A DNA stretch of 64,000 nucleotides from Gramella jeungdoensis (GCF_023805255.1 NZ_JAMSCK010000002.1:1-64000); one strand, 5' to 3'; positions 33,160-41,406 are shown, counted from the stretch's first letter. The notes: generated by a model not told the origin, from the letters alone. Made by a program: numbers and translations.

Positions 33160-34551
33160 ATGAAAAAATTTACGATTCTTCTTCTTAGCTTTTACACTTC
33201 ATTCACTTTTGGACAAGGAATGAGTACCATTAAAAAACCTGAAATAGATAAAAGGGTCGAACTTCTGAGTATCGCATTCAGGTTAGCAGAAAGTGAAGAA
33301 TATACGTCAGAAGTATTTAAGCTTTACACCGATAAGATCAATAATCACTATACTGCTTACAAGGATCATGAACTTATTGGCTTTATCAAAAAGTTAAGGC
33401 AGGAAAACGGGGTTAGCTATGATGCGGTGATGAAAATGGCTGTTCACCTGGATCAGAATCTGGAGCCTCTGGTGGAATTTAATGAGACTATTCCCGAACC
33501 CAGGTGGGGTAAAGAAAATGCGTATAAGTTTGTGGGCCTTCTGCAGGATTTCTATCACTACAGTAACAGTGAACAATTCTTTAAGGCCAATAGTGCACTT
33601 TATGCTGAAGCCAGCGGAAGATTTATACCTATCTATAATAAGCTGGATATAGAATGGTATAAAGACTTTTATGGCAAAGAACCGAACGAGGAATTCATCA
33701 TCGTAAACGGATTAGGAAATGGAGGTGGGAATTATGGACCTTCAGTAGAATTGCCAAATGGAAAGAAGGAAGTCTATGCCATAATGGGAGCATGGAATAC
33801 TGATGCCGAAGGCATGGTAGAATTTCCCGTGAACAACTATTTTCCCACCTTATTACATGAATTCAATCATTCCTTTGTGAATGAACTCCTGGATAAGAAC
33901 AATGCTAAATTCAGGGATAGCGGGGAGATCATATATGACGTCGTTAAGAAGGAAATGAGGAGCGGAGCATATGGAAACTGGCAAACCATGATAAATGAAG
34001 CCCTGGTACGAGCGGCGGTGATAAAGTACATGAAAGATCATTCTTTTCCTGAAGATCAAATATCATTGGAGATCTCAGAGCAACTTAACAGAGGTTTTAT
34101 CTGGATCGAAGATCTGGTAACAGAACTGGAAAATTATGATAACAACAGGGGCCAGTATCCAACACTGGAAAGTTTTACTCCTCAATTGGCAAGAGCCTAT
34201 AAATCCTATGCTGAAAATATTCACGAATATATTGAAGCCAGCAAAAAGGTACAGCCTCATTTTGTCTCTATAAGTGAATTTAAAAATGGAAGTAAAGAGG
34301 TAGATCCGGCTTTAAAACAGATATCCCTGAATTTTGACAAGGCTTTTTCCGGAGCAAATTTTATAAGGCCGGGAGAAGATAAGGAAGCATTTCCCAATTT
34401 TACCAATCTAAGGTTTTCGGAAGACAGGAAAACAGTGATCCTGGAATGGAACCTGGAAGATGATAAAGATTATGAATTCTTCCTTATTGGTATTTCTCCA
34501 AAAACCGAAACAGCAACAGAAGATTACGCCATAAGATTTAGTACAAAATAA
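33160..34551 (+). CDS. DUF4932-type putative metallopeptidase, exported
   Basis: A 463-aa protein with signal peptide (about 1-18, ending TFGQ). The helical N-terminal half matches DUF4932 proteins (VELLSIAFRLAESEEY, VKF-type helices). The central part has FIIVNGLGNGGGNYGPSVEL, and LLHEFNHSFVNEL contains a complete zinc-type HExxH motif, H233-E234-F-N-H237. E-rich helices follow, then a C-terminal Ig-like domain (about 385-460). This pattern fits a gluzincin-like peptidase; activity is not demonstrated for the family as far as I know. Single-gene unit. Confidence 0.75.
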   Translation: MKKFTILLLSFYTSFTFGQGMSTIKKPEIDKRVELLSIAFRLAESEEYTSEVFKLYTDKINNHYTAYKDHELIGFIKKLRQENGVSYDAVMKMAVHLDQNLEPLVEFNETIPEPRWGKENAYKFVGLLQDFYHYSNSEQFFKANSALYAEASGRFIPIYNKLDIEWYKDFYGKEPNEEFIIVNGLGNGGGNYGPSVELPNGKKEVYAIMGAWNTDAEGMVEFPVNNYFPTLLHEFNHSFVNELLDKNNAKFRDSGEIIYDVVKKEMRSGAYGNWQTMINEALVRAAVIKYMKDHSFPEDQISLEISEQLNRGFIWIEDLVTELENYDNNRGQYPTLESFTPQLARAYKSYAENIHEYIEASKKVQPHFVSISEFKNGSKEVDPALKQISLNFDKAFSGANFIRPGEDKEAFPNFTNLRFSEDRKTVILEWNLEDDKDYEFFLIGISPKTETATEDYAIRFSTK

Positions 34552-34570
34552 ATATCCTGGAGGATCATGA

Positions 34571-34780
34571 AGTGATAGAAATTCTAACTTTGAAGCTGGC
34601 GAGAACTTAAATGGCTGGTCTCTTATTAGCGAAGATGAATTTGTTTTAGAAAGAAGAGGTTCAAAAGAGATTTATATTCAAATGTCGGCCAATACCAGCG
34701 GTGCCGAAAGAATATTAAAAATAGGACTTCAAAAGGCGAATTATTTTGATGGAGTTTCTGTAACACAAGCTGCAAAATAG
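34571..34780 (+). pseudogene. 3' remnant of an unidentified gene
   Basis: A 69-codon open frame ending TAG with no ATG near its beginning (the only ATG is at codon 38). Codon use and composition look coding: NFEAGENLNGWSLISEDEFV, then KEIYIQMSANTSGAERILKI and LQKANYFDGVSVTQAA. The -NFExGxxLxGW- opening followed by strands is like the C-terminal carbohydrate-binding or serine-hydrolase tail domains of Bacteroidota, but I cannot name the parent. A + strand terminator 68 bp downstream fits a former gene end. Confidence 0.5.
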
Positions 34781-34847
34781 ATCCTGCAATGGCTTTCATT
34801 ATGCCTGGGAGTGGCAAATGCCTTTCCGCATATAATGTAAAGGAAAT

Positions 34848-34887
34848 CATCACGCAGATTTATCAAAAAACTGCGTGATGGTTTTTT
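34848..34887 (+). terminator. rho-independent terminator
   Basis: CATCACGCAG (34848-34857) pairs perfectly with CTGCGTGATG (34871-34880) across a 13-nt loop, followed by G and six T. It terminates + strand transcription ahead of the convergent DoxX-like gene. Confidence 0.85.
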
Positions 34888-34921
34888 ATATTAATGTAAT
34901 TGCCGGGTGTCTTTTCAGTAT

Positions 34922-35305
34922 TTAATTATTTGCCTTGGTTGCATTCTTCTCATATAGTCTGGCCAAACAAAAAGCGCTAATCGCCATTACCAGATCCCTT
35001 ACAGCCACATCTATATAGCTCCAGCTGAAAAGTAAGCTTAATGCAATAACTGTCAGCCATGCCGAAACTATGTATGCACCTACCTTTGTATGGGTAAGGA
35101 CTAGAATACCTGCCAGAATTTCAATGATGCCAACGATCATCATAAATGTAGATGGCTCAAAAGGAAGAATCTCAGCAAAGCCATCTGAAATATACTGGCT
35201 CCAGTTGGTTAAGATGTTCGCAAATTTGTCCAGTCCCGCTACGATCGGTACGAGTCCAAAGGTGTACTTCAATACATTTTTTACAAGTTGCACGTTAGAA
35301 TCCAT
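34922..35305 (-). CDS. DoxX-like membrane protein
   Basis: A 127-aa protein with four predicted helices: YTFGLVPIVAGLDKFANIL, FMMIVGIIEILAGILVL, VGAYIVSAWLTVIALSLLF and VAVRDLVMAISAFCLARLY. The first helix with G-x-D-K-F and the RDLVM block before helix 4 are DoxX/DoxD-superfamily traits. It is divergent from the ECF sigma gene over a 124-bp spacer, a pairing that suggests shared control. Members are linked to redox or membrane stress in other bacteria; the role here is unknown. Confidence 0.75.
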   Translation of the reverse strand: MDSNVQLVKNVLKYTFGLVPIVAGLDKFANILTNWSQYISDGFAEILPFEPSTFMMIVGIIEILAGILVLTHTKVGAYIVSAWLTVIALSLLFSWSYIDVAVRDLVMAISAFCLARLYEKNATKANN

Positions 35306-35335
35306 AATTCTGAATTTTTGTTTTGTTTAAAATTT

Positions 35336-35341
35336 GTTACA
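35336..35341 (-). promoter_or_regulatory. possible ECF-type -35 box for the DoxX-like gene
   Basis: On the - strand this reads TGTAAC, 31 bp upstream of the DoxX-like start and mirrored against the box at 35381. A matching -10 is not visible 16-18 bp downstream. Confidence 0.3.
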
Positions 35342-35380
35342 CCCATTTGATAGCTGAGATTAAGAAAGGATACAAAATTT

Positions 35381-35410
35381 TGTAACCTTTTTTAGAGTTT
35401 CCACATCTAA
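35381..35410 (+). promoter_or_regulatory. probable ECF-dependent promoter of the sigma factor gene
   Basis: TGTAAC (35381-35386) and CATCTAA (35404-35410) are separated by 17 bp, 19 bp before the sigma start codon. The GTAAC-type -35 and CxTCTAA-type -10 resemble self-recognised ECF promoters, so autoregulation is likely. Inference from pattern only. Confidence 0.5.
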
Positions 35411-35429
35411 AGGGCAAACAGGCAGTATT

Positions 35430-36101
35430 ATGGTAGCTATTAATATCAGTGATTTCAATGATCATAGAATAACAGAGAAAGAAGTAATTAATCGGATATT
35501 GGATGGAGAAAAGGAACTTTATGAAATCCTGGTTAGGCGAAATAACCAGAAATTGTATCGAATTATCCGCAGCTATATAAAGGATGAGGCCGAAATTGAA
35601 GATGTGATGCAAAACACCTATATAAAGGCATATACCAAGCTGTATCAGTTTAATTTTGAGGCTTCATTTTCTACCTGGCTAATCCGTATAGGAATTAATG
35701 AGTCCTTAGCAGAACTTAAAAAGAGATCCAGAATACTTAAACTGAATGGGTATAATAAGACTAATAATGATGATCTCATTTTGGAAATTCCGGACAGTAT
35801 TCAGTTAAATCCACAGGAAAAGATGGTGAGAAGAGAAACTAAGCAACTTTTGGAGAACGCGATCGATCAGCTGGATATCAAGTACAGAACGGTCTATATG
35901 ATGAAGGAGGTGGAAGAAATGAGCTTAAGGGAAATTTCTCAGGCCCTTGACATAAGCCTGGCGAATGGGAAGATTCGCTTACACCGCTCTAAGGAAATGC
36001 TGAAAGAAACACTGTATCGCTTATCCAGTGACACAGATGTATTTGAATTTGGTTTTAGCAGGTGTGACAGAATAACCGAAAATGTTATGCGTAGCATATA
36101 A
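35430..36101 (+). CDS. ECF-type RNA polymerase sigma factor
   Basis: A 223-aa protein. Sigma region 2 (about 15-85) has DEAEIEDVMQNTYIKAYTKL and FSTWLIRIGINESLAELKK; region 4 (about 130-190) has LDIKYRTVYMMKEVEEMSLREISQALDIS and KIRLHRSKEMLKE in the helix-turn-helix. After region 4 is a short tail FEFGFSRCDRITENVM, with a Cys, found in one group of ECF factors lacking an adjacent anti-sigma gene. None is adjacent here either. The tail Cys could sense redox state (inference). Confidence 0.88.
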   Translation: MVAINISDFNDHRITEKEVINRILDGEKELYEILVRRNNQKLYRIIRSYIKDEAEIEDVMQNTYIKAYTKLYQFNFEASFSTWLIRIGINESLAELKKRSRILKLNGYNKTNNDDLILEIPDSIQLNPQEKMVRRETKQLLENAIDQLDIKYRTVYMMKEVEEMSLREISQALDISLANGKIRLHRSKEMLKETLYRLSSDTDVFEFGFSRCDRITENVMRSI

Positions 36102-36225
36102 ATAATATCGCATCCCATGCATGGGAGGCGATCAATATTCATCAAAGTTCACCCCGGATTATTTTTAAATAAGCTAACCAACAATCGCTTAACTTTATAT
36201 TCTTCTATTCTAAAATTAAATAGGG

Positions 36226-36819
36226 ATGAGAAAAATAATCGTCTTATCAATGATCACCCTGGATGGCGTAATACAGGGGCCCGGCGGGCCTGAAGAAGAT
36301 ACATCGGGCGGCTTTAAATATGGTGGATGGGTAGCGCCTTATTTTGATGAGGTATATGACAAGGCAGTGGATAAGGAATTAGAACCGGCAGATTATCTAC
36401 TGGGAAGAAAAACATTTAAGATCTGGGAAAATTACTGGCCTGAGCATGCCGAATCCTGGCCTGGTATCAACGATGGCACTAAATATGTCCTCACCAAAAG
36501 CCTTCAGAATTCAGATTGGAAGAATACCATTTTCCTGAAAGAACTGGCTGATATCAAGAAACTTAAAGATTCTGATGGTTCTCATATTCAGGTTTGGGGG
36601 AGTAGTGAACTTGTAAAACTTCTGCTCGCTAATAATTTAGTGGATGAAATATGGCTGAAAATTCATCCTTTGATCCTGGGGCAAGGAAAAAGGCTTTTTG
36701 ATGATACCGCAATGCCTGCGGCTTTTAAGTTAACCGAGAGTTTGGTTACACCAGGCGGGGTGATCATTGCTAAATACAGAAAAGAAGGACAAGTGAAGAC
36801 AGGTACCGTTGGAGCTTAA
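36226..36819 (+). CDS. RibD C-terminal/DHFR-like reductase family protein
   Basis: A 197-aa protein, second member of this family in the window: MRKIIVLSMITLDGVIQGPG, DYLLGRKTFKIW, HIQVWGSSELVKLLL and VDEIWLKIHPLILGQGKRLF. The pattern fits an NAD(P)H-binding DHFR-like fold. The long GPGGPEEDTSGGFKYGGW loop is typical of the YwjB/DfrA-like group. Substrate unknown. It follows the sigma gene on the same strand with 124 bp between. Confidence 0.85.
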   Translation: MRKIIVLSMITLDGVIQGPGGPEEDTSGGFKYGGWVAPYFDEVYDKAVDKELEPADYLLGRKTFKIWENYWPEHAESWPGINDGTKYVLTKSLQNSDWKNTIFLKELADIKKLKDSDGSHIQVWGSSELVKLLLANNLVDEIWLKIHPLILGQGKRLFDDTAMPAAFKLTESLVTPGGVIIAKYRKEGQVKTGTVGA

Positions 36820-36894
36820 GAGGTGAAAAGACTTTTTTAAATAAGGATAAAACTATTCAAATATAGTGCTCCTAAAATCTTAATTATGCGATAA

Positions 36895-37260
36895 ATGTTT
36901 CAAGAAGATTTATATGATTATTTAGACAAGCACACCCTAATCGGAATTAAAGGCGGTGTTGAACGTCCAACTTTTTTAAAGATATGGATGGTAGAAGTAG
37001 ATGAGAGGATTTTCGCCCGTAGCTGGAATAAAAGTGAAAAGAGCTGGTTTACTGAATTGCAGAGAACGGGAATTGGTGAGATCAAATACGGGGATAAGGT
37101 TCTCAGGGTTAAAGGAAAAAAGCTGGATCCAAACAACCCGATCAATCAAAAGATCAGCGACGCATATCTAAAGAAGTATGATCAGCCTCAAAATCTGAAA
37201 TACTCCAGGGGAATCTCCCATCCTGAATATTTTGATTATACCATGGAGTTATTCCCCTAA
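36895..37260 (+). CDS. DUF2255 family protein
   Basis: A 121-aa protein matching DUF2255: RPTFLKIWMVEVDERIFARSW, WFTELQRTGIGEI, and the C-terminal ISDAYLKKYDQPQNL. The fold is the flavin-reductase-like split barrel seen in F420/FMN-binding nitroreductase-like proteins, with which DUF2255 is usually grouped; cofactor binding is not shown. Single-gene unit. Confidence 0.85.
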   Translation: MFQEDLYDYLDKHTLIGIKGGVERPTFLKIWMVEVDERIFARSWNKSEKSWFTELQRTGIGEIKYGDKVLRVKGKKLDPNNPINQKISDAYLKKYDQPQNLKYSRGISHPEYFDYTMELFP

Positions 37261-37279
37261 GATCATTTTAAAAATGATC
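37261..37279. other. 19-nt AT-rich palindrome after a stop codon
   Basis: GATCATTTT-A-AAAATGATC starts directly after the DUF2255 stop. A stem-loop is possible; no T-run follows outside the stem. Confidence 0.5.
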
Positions 37280-37309
37280 ATAGCTCACAGCCCATTATAA
37301 ACCTGGAAG

Positions 37310-37345
37310 TTCTCGGGGAAAATAATTAACTTCACTACAATGCTA
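37310..37345 (+). repeat. intergenic element IGE copy 19 (core only)
   Basis: TTCTCGGGGAAAATAATTAA then CTTCACTACAATGC, 50 bp after the DUF2255 stop. Confidence 0.6.
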
Positions 37346-37411
37346 GATATCATATAGTCAGTCTGTTATAGAATTCGACAGAGGTATTTTAATGGAGCCA
37401 AACCCTGAAAA

Positions 37412-38095
37412 ATGGAAAAAGGAAAAGACATAGGCCTGGAATTCAACGAATTTTCAAGGAATTATACCAATGATATGATTGGCCTGGCACCGCATTATCT
37501 TGAGTTAGTCTCCTGTTTTGTAAAATACCTTCCAGTAAATTTCAATCCCGTTTCCATTCTTGATCTTGGCTGTGGCAATGGGAATATTACAGCACAACTT
37601 CTCCCATATTTCCCAAAGGCCAGCTACACCCTGGTAGACGCTTCTGCAGAAATGATAGAAATATGTCGCAGGCAGTTCAAAGATTTTGAAATGGAATATG
37701 AGAATAAGTATTTCAGGGAATTTGAATTTGAGAATGAAAAGTATGATCTTATTACTGCTGGATTCAGCCTGCATCACTGTGAAAATAAAGAGAAAAGATC
37801 TCTGTTCAAGAAGATATTTTCTGCGCTAAAAAAAGGAGGAATATTTTCATACAGTGATCTAATGATAAGCAAAAATAATCCCGATCACCCAAGGGTGCTT
37901 GAAGAGTGGAAGAACTTTGTAAATGGTAATTTCCCAGACGGTGAAAAATGGTCCTGGGTCATGGAACATTATAAAGCATTCGACAGGCCAACAGATTACC
38001 TGCTTCAGTTAGAATGGTTAAAGAGTGCCGGATTCAATAACGTTCAGTTCCCATTTAAAAAAGGTTACTGGATGTACCTGCAGGCAGAGAGATAA
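37412..38095 (+). CDS. class I SAM-dependent methyltransferase
   Basis: A 227-aa protein. Motif I is ILDLGCGNGNITAQLL, motif II YTLVDASAEMIEI, and the motif IV region reads YDLITAGFSLHHCENKEK. The post-IV segment KKGGIFSYSDL completes a Methyltransf_25/UbiE-like fold. The LHHC segment is common in small-molecule methyltransferases. Substrate unknown. Third methyltransferase of the window. Confidence 0.85.
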   Translation: MEKGKDIGLEFNEFSRNYTNDMIGLAPHYLELVSCFVKYLPVNFNPVSILDLGCGNGNITAQLLPYFPKASYTLVDASAEMIEICRRQFKDFEMEYENKYFREFEFENEKYDLITAGFSLHHCENKEKRSLFKKIFSALKKGGIFSYSDLMISKNNPDHPRVLEEWKNFVNGNFPDGEKWSWVMEHYKAFDRPTDYLLQLEWLKSAGFNNVQFPFKKGYWMYLQAER

Positions 38096-38137
38096 AATTA
38101 ATCTATGATTAATAAATTGTCATCCCAGGATGATTGC

Positions 38138-38180
38138 CCCCATTTTTAAAGAAAATAATTGACCGTAGACTAGCTTCTAA
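38138..38180 (+). repeat. intergenic element IGE copy 20 (core only)
   Basis: CCATTTTTAAAGAAAATAAT then TGACCGTAGACTAGCTTC. This is the last clear copy; none is recognisable to the right of it. Confidence 0.5.
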
Positions 38181-38343
38181 CTAAACATCTCTATTACTTC
38201 TGAAATGCATATATCTAAATAATTGAATTGCAGAAAAATAAATTATTGTGGAGAAAAAAATATTATCTTAAATAAAGATTTGAACAGCATTCATATTTAA
38301 GCCCCTTTAATAGACTTCTGAGTAATCAATTAATACATATAAG

Positions 38344-38667
38344 ATGAAAAAAGGGATGATTAAAGTAAGCGTTTTGTACCCCAATGGCGAAGGTAAAACA
38401 TTTGACATGGATTATTACTGCAATAAACATGTACCGATGGTTGGGAAGTTATTAGGAGATTCAGTTAAGGCTGCGACCGTGGAAAAAGGCCTTACTGGAG
38501 GAGGCCCTGAATCACCGGCCTTATTTGCAGCCATGGGAAACCTGTATTTTGATTCGATGGAGGAGTTTGGAAATTCCTTTGGCCCGAACGCTGATAAGAT
38601 AATGGCCGATCTGCCGAATTTCACCAATATTGAACCTAGTGTTCAGGTTAGTGAGGTTATGATCTAA
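38344..38667 (+). CDS. EthD-family protein
   Basis: A 107-aa dimeric ferredoxin-like alpha/beta-barrel protein of the EthD type: MIKVSVLYPNGEGKTFDMDY, CNKHVPMVGKLLGD and YFDSMEEFGNSFGPNADKIM. EthD-like proteins accompany oxidative degradation pathways, but members such as this one are often stand-alone with unknown activity. Start at 38344; an ATG four codons later is an alternative. Confidence 0.85.
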   Translation: MKKGMIKVSVLYPNGEGKTFDMDYYCNKHVPMVGKLLGDSVKAATVEKGLTGGGPESPALFAAMGNLYFDSMEEFGNSFGPNADKIMADLPNFTNIEPSVQVSEVMI

Positions 38668-38812
38668 CCCACCAGGCTTATTATATCAGGTATTAGGGTT
38701 TAGAGCTAACACTTCTTACCGGAACCTATCTCCTTAATTCTTATCCTGACAAATCCCGGTATATGCTTAACAAGCTTAATGTAGCATCTGCAAATTTGCA
38801 TAAGATAAAGCC

Positions 38813-39613
38813 ATGCCATATATAAAGCTGAATAACGCCCAATTGTATTATGAAGATGAGGGCCAGGGGAAGGAGACACTGGTCTTTGGGCATAGTATGC
38901 TGTTTAATCTAAGAATGTTTGATGAGCAGGTAGATTTTCTGAAAGCTAATTATCGCTGCATTCGTTTTGATTTTAGAGGCCAGGGGAAAAGTGAAATAAC
39001 GCTTAATGGATATGATCTGGAATCACTTACGGAAGAAACCTATGAATTTATTGATGCTATCGGCTGCGGGGCGTGTCATTTTGTAGGTTTTTCAATGGGA
39101 GGAATGGTTGCCTTGCGGCTCGCCAGTAAATACCCGGAAATTATAAAGTCCCTTATTTTAATTGACACCTCTTCTGAGCCGGAACCTAAAGGCCATTTTT
39201 TGAGAAATGAAATTATGTTATTTATCGCTAAATATGTGGGATTAAAACCTATTGCCGGCCGGGTGATGAAAATGTTTTTTGGTCCCACCTTCTTAAAGGA
39301 TCCGGATAAAAAATTGTTGAGGAGAAAATGGAAGAACTATTTTCTGGCAAATCATCAAAGCGGAATTGTAAAGGTTGTAAAAGGGGTATTGGAAAGAAGA
39401 GGAGTAACAGAGAAGCTGAGCAGTATTAAATGTCCGTCTTTGATCCTGGTCGGGCAGCAGGATGCACTCACCGATGTTGGAAAAGCCGAGCTCATGCATA
39501 AACTGATTGAAGATTCCAGACTCAGAATAATTCCCAGGGCAGGCCATATGTCACCAGTGGAAGAGCCTGTTATAGTGAATACCGAAATTCAGCAATTCCT
39601 GTTAGATTTATAA
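38813..39613 (+). CDS. alpha/beta-fold hydrolase
   Basis: A 266-aa soluble hydrolase: N-terminal strands LNNAQLYYEDEGQG, oxyanion region FGHSML, RFDFRGQGKSE, nucleophile elbow FVGFSMGGMVALRLA (Ser), acid in LVGQQDALTD and His in PRAGHMSPVEEP. All triad residues are present. It resembles 3-oxoadipate enol-lactonase or general esterase types; substrate not assignable. It starts 18 bp before the dehydrogenase gene ends the pair, so the two probably form an operon. Confidence 0.85.
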   Translation: MPYIKLNNAQLYYEDEGQGKETLVFGHSMLFNLRMFDEQVDFLKANYRCIRFDFRGQGKSEITLNGYDLESLTEETYEFIDAIGCGACHFVGFSMGGMVALRLASKYPEIIKSLILIDTSSEPEPKGHFLRNEIMLFIAKYVGLKPIAGRVMKMFFGPTFLKDPDKKLLRRKWKNYFLANHQSGIVKVVKGVLERRGVTEKLSSIKCPSLILVGQQDALTDVGKAELMHKLIEDSRLRIIPRAGHMSPVEEPVIVNTEIQQFLLDL

Positions 39614-39631
39614 TATGAAATCACAAAGGAT

Positions 39632-40621
39632 ATGAAAATAGCAGTATTTAGCACAAAAGCCTATGATCAGGAATACTTTGAGCGATATAACAAAGACCAT
39701 TATCTTGAATTCACCTTTTTCGAAACAGCTTTGAATTCCCATACTGCTAATATTGCTTCTGGTTATGAGGTAGTCTGTGTTTTTGTAAATGATAAAGTTG
39801 ATGCCAGGACGATAGGGATTCTGGCCGGAAGTGGGATCAGGTTGATTGCGCTTCGTTGTGCCGGGTTTAATAATGTAGATATAGAAGCGGCAAAAAGGCA
39901 TGATATCAAGGTAGTTCGGGTACCTGCCTATTCACCCGAGGCGGTGGCAGAACACGCGGCGGCTTTAATACTTACCCTTAACAGGAAAACCCATAAAGCT
40001 TACAACAGGGTTCGCGAGGCTAACTTTTCTCTCAATAAACTTATTGGATTCAATATTCACGGAAAGACGGTTGGAGTTATAGGAACCGGGAAAATAGGCG
40101 CTACATTTTGTAAGATTATGAAAGGTTTTGGCTGTAAAATTATAGCATTTGATAAGTACCGGTCTGATGAGGTAAAAGATCTGGGAGTGGAATACAAAAC
40201 CTTGAATGATGTATTTAAAGAAGCTGATATTATTTCCCTGCACTGCCCGCTTACTCCGGAAACAAAGCATATGATAAATGAGAAGTCGTTGGCATCGATG
40301 AAGAACGGGATCATGATCATTAACACCAGCAGGGGAGCTCTTATTGATACAGCCGACATCATTAAGGGACTTTCTGACAGGAAGGTTGGATACCTGGGAA
40401 TCGATGTCTACGAACAGGAAGAGAACCTGTTCTTTAAAGACCTTTCAGAAAGTATCATAGAAGATGATCTCATCTTAAGACTCATCAGTTTCCCGAATGT
40501 TCTAATTACCTCTCACCAGGCATATTTCACCAGAGAGGCTATGGAAGAAATAACCCTGACCACCCTAAAGAATATTACCGACTTTAAAAAAGGAGCGATA
40601 TTAAAGAACGAGGTCGTATGA
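39632..40621 (+). CDS. D-2-hydroxyacid dehydrogenase, LdhA (D-lactate)-like
   Basis: A 329-aa protein. NAD-binding motif GVIGTGKIGATFC lies near residue 150. The catalytic trio is present: Arg in INTSRGALIDT, Glu in GIDVYEQEENLFF and His in LITSHQAYFTREAM. The block FFKDLSESIIEDD before FPNVLITSHQA is diagnostic of fermentative D-lactate dehydrogenases, which interconvert pyruvate and D-lactate with NADH. It follows the hydrolase gene after 18 bp. Confidence 0.9.
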   Translation: MKIAVFSTKAYDQEYFERYNKDHYLEFTFFETALNSHTANIASGYEVVCVFVNDKVDARTIGILAGSGIRLIALRCAGFNNVDIEAAKRHDIKVVRVPAYSPEAVAEHAAALILTLNRKTHKAYNRVREANFSLNKLIGFNIHGKTVGVIGTGKIGATFCKIMKGFGCKIIAFDKYRSDEVKDLGVEYKTLNDVFKEADIISLHCPLTPETKHMINEKSLASMKNGIMIINTSRGALIDTADIIKGLSDRKVGYLGIDVYEQEENLFFKDLSESIIEDDLILRLISFPNVLITSHQAYFTREAMEEITLTTLKNITDFKKGAILKNEVV

Positions 40622-40870
40622 TCTGGTCATCTATTTTATTGGAAATTACTGTATAACAGCTCGTTAACTGATTTTCTTGGATAAAATTTGGTATCTTTAA
40701 TATACTCTTGCCACCAACCATCTGGAATCCAGCCTTCTTTACTGCTATTTATTCATAACATTCAGTTAGCATAAACTGCATAACTGCTATAATGTGCAAT
40801 GTATTATTTGAATGTTTTAAACGGGGAAACCGAAAACCGATTAGAGTAGGCATCAGTAAAGAATGAAATA

Positions 40871-41383
40871 ATGAAAAGTTCAGCATTTTATTTAGCATTG
40901 GCAGCAGCCTTAGTACTTACTTTTTCTATCTCCTGTAATGACAGGGCGAACGAACCTAAAGAGAAAGAGGAAATGGAAGCGAAAACTCCAAAAGACACCT
41001 TTAATCTTAAAACCGCTAAAACCGAGATCGTAGATGCCAACACCCGGTTTTCAGAATTATATGCAGCCAAGGATTCGGTGGGATTGGCAAAGTTATATAC
41101 TGAAGATGCCAAGTTCATGATGGAGGGGTCTCCCGCAATCATGGGAAGGGAAAATATCCAGTCAACCATGGCCAGTATAATGAATTCAGGTATCGAAAAA
41201 GTTGAGCTTAGAACAATTAACGTTTGGGGGACAAAAGACCTGGTAGCCGAAGAGGGAGAACTCACCTTATACAAAAAAGGGGTTGAGGTAGACCGGGGTA
41301 AATACATAGTGCTCTGGAAAAAGGTAGATGGAGAATGGCATTTGTTCAGGGATATTTTCAACTCTGACCTATCCCCAGATTAA
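40871..41383 (+). CDS. NTF2/SnoaL-like lipoprotein (DUF4440-like)
   Basis: A 170-aa protein with lipobox Cys22 (FSISC). After a charged linker (NEPKEKEEMEAKTPKD) there is one NTF2-fold domain: VDANTRFSELYAAKDSVGLAKLYTEDAKFMMEG written here as its helix DANTRFSELYAAKDS and strand LYTEDAKFMMEG, then MGRENIQSTMASIM and WKKVDGEWHLFRDIFNS. This is the SgcJ/EcaC-like layout. Function unknown. Confidence 0.8.
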   Translation: MKSSAFYLALAAALVLTFSISCNDRANEPKEKEEMEAKTPKDTFNLKTAKTEIVDANTRFSELYAAKDSVGLAKLYTEDAKFMMEGSPAIMGRENIQSTMASIMNSGIEKVELRTINVWGTKDLVAEEGELTLYKKGVEVDRGKYIVLWKKVDGEWHLFRDIFNSDLSPD

Positions 41384-41406
41384 GGGATTGAGATAAGTTT
41401 TATAAT

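Larger units (their letters stand above)
34552..34921. other. 370-bp gap with a gene remnant and a terminator
   Basis: It holds a start-less coding remnant (34571-34780) and a strong + strand terminator (34848-34887). No IGE is recognised. Confidence 0.6.

Noticed and set aside
1183-38180. Reading the intergenic elements as standard integron attC sites
   Set aside because: The only core-like pair (GCATAAC and GTTAG) is about 16 bp apart, much shorter than a folded attC, no consistent L'/L'' dyad is seen, and no integron integrase is in the window. The weaker cassette-like statement is kept as a finding.
1183-38180. Intergenic elements as MITEs or IS fragments
   Set aside because: No terminal inverted repeats or target duplications are common to the copies, and their fixed position after stop codons and constant orientation are unlike transposon insertions.
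38266-38343. A riboswitch or structured leader before the EthD gene
   Set aside because: The leader is AT-rich without stable pairing or any known aptamer core.
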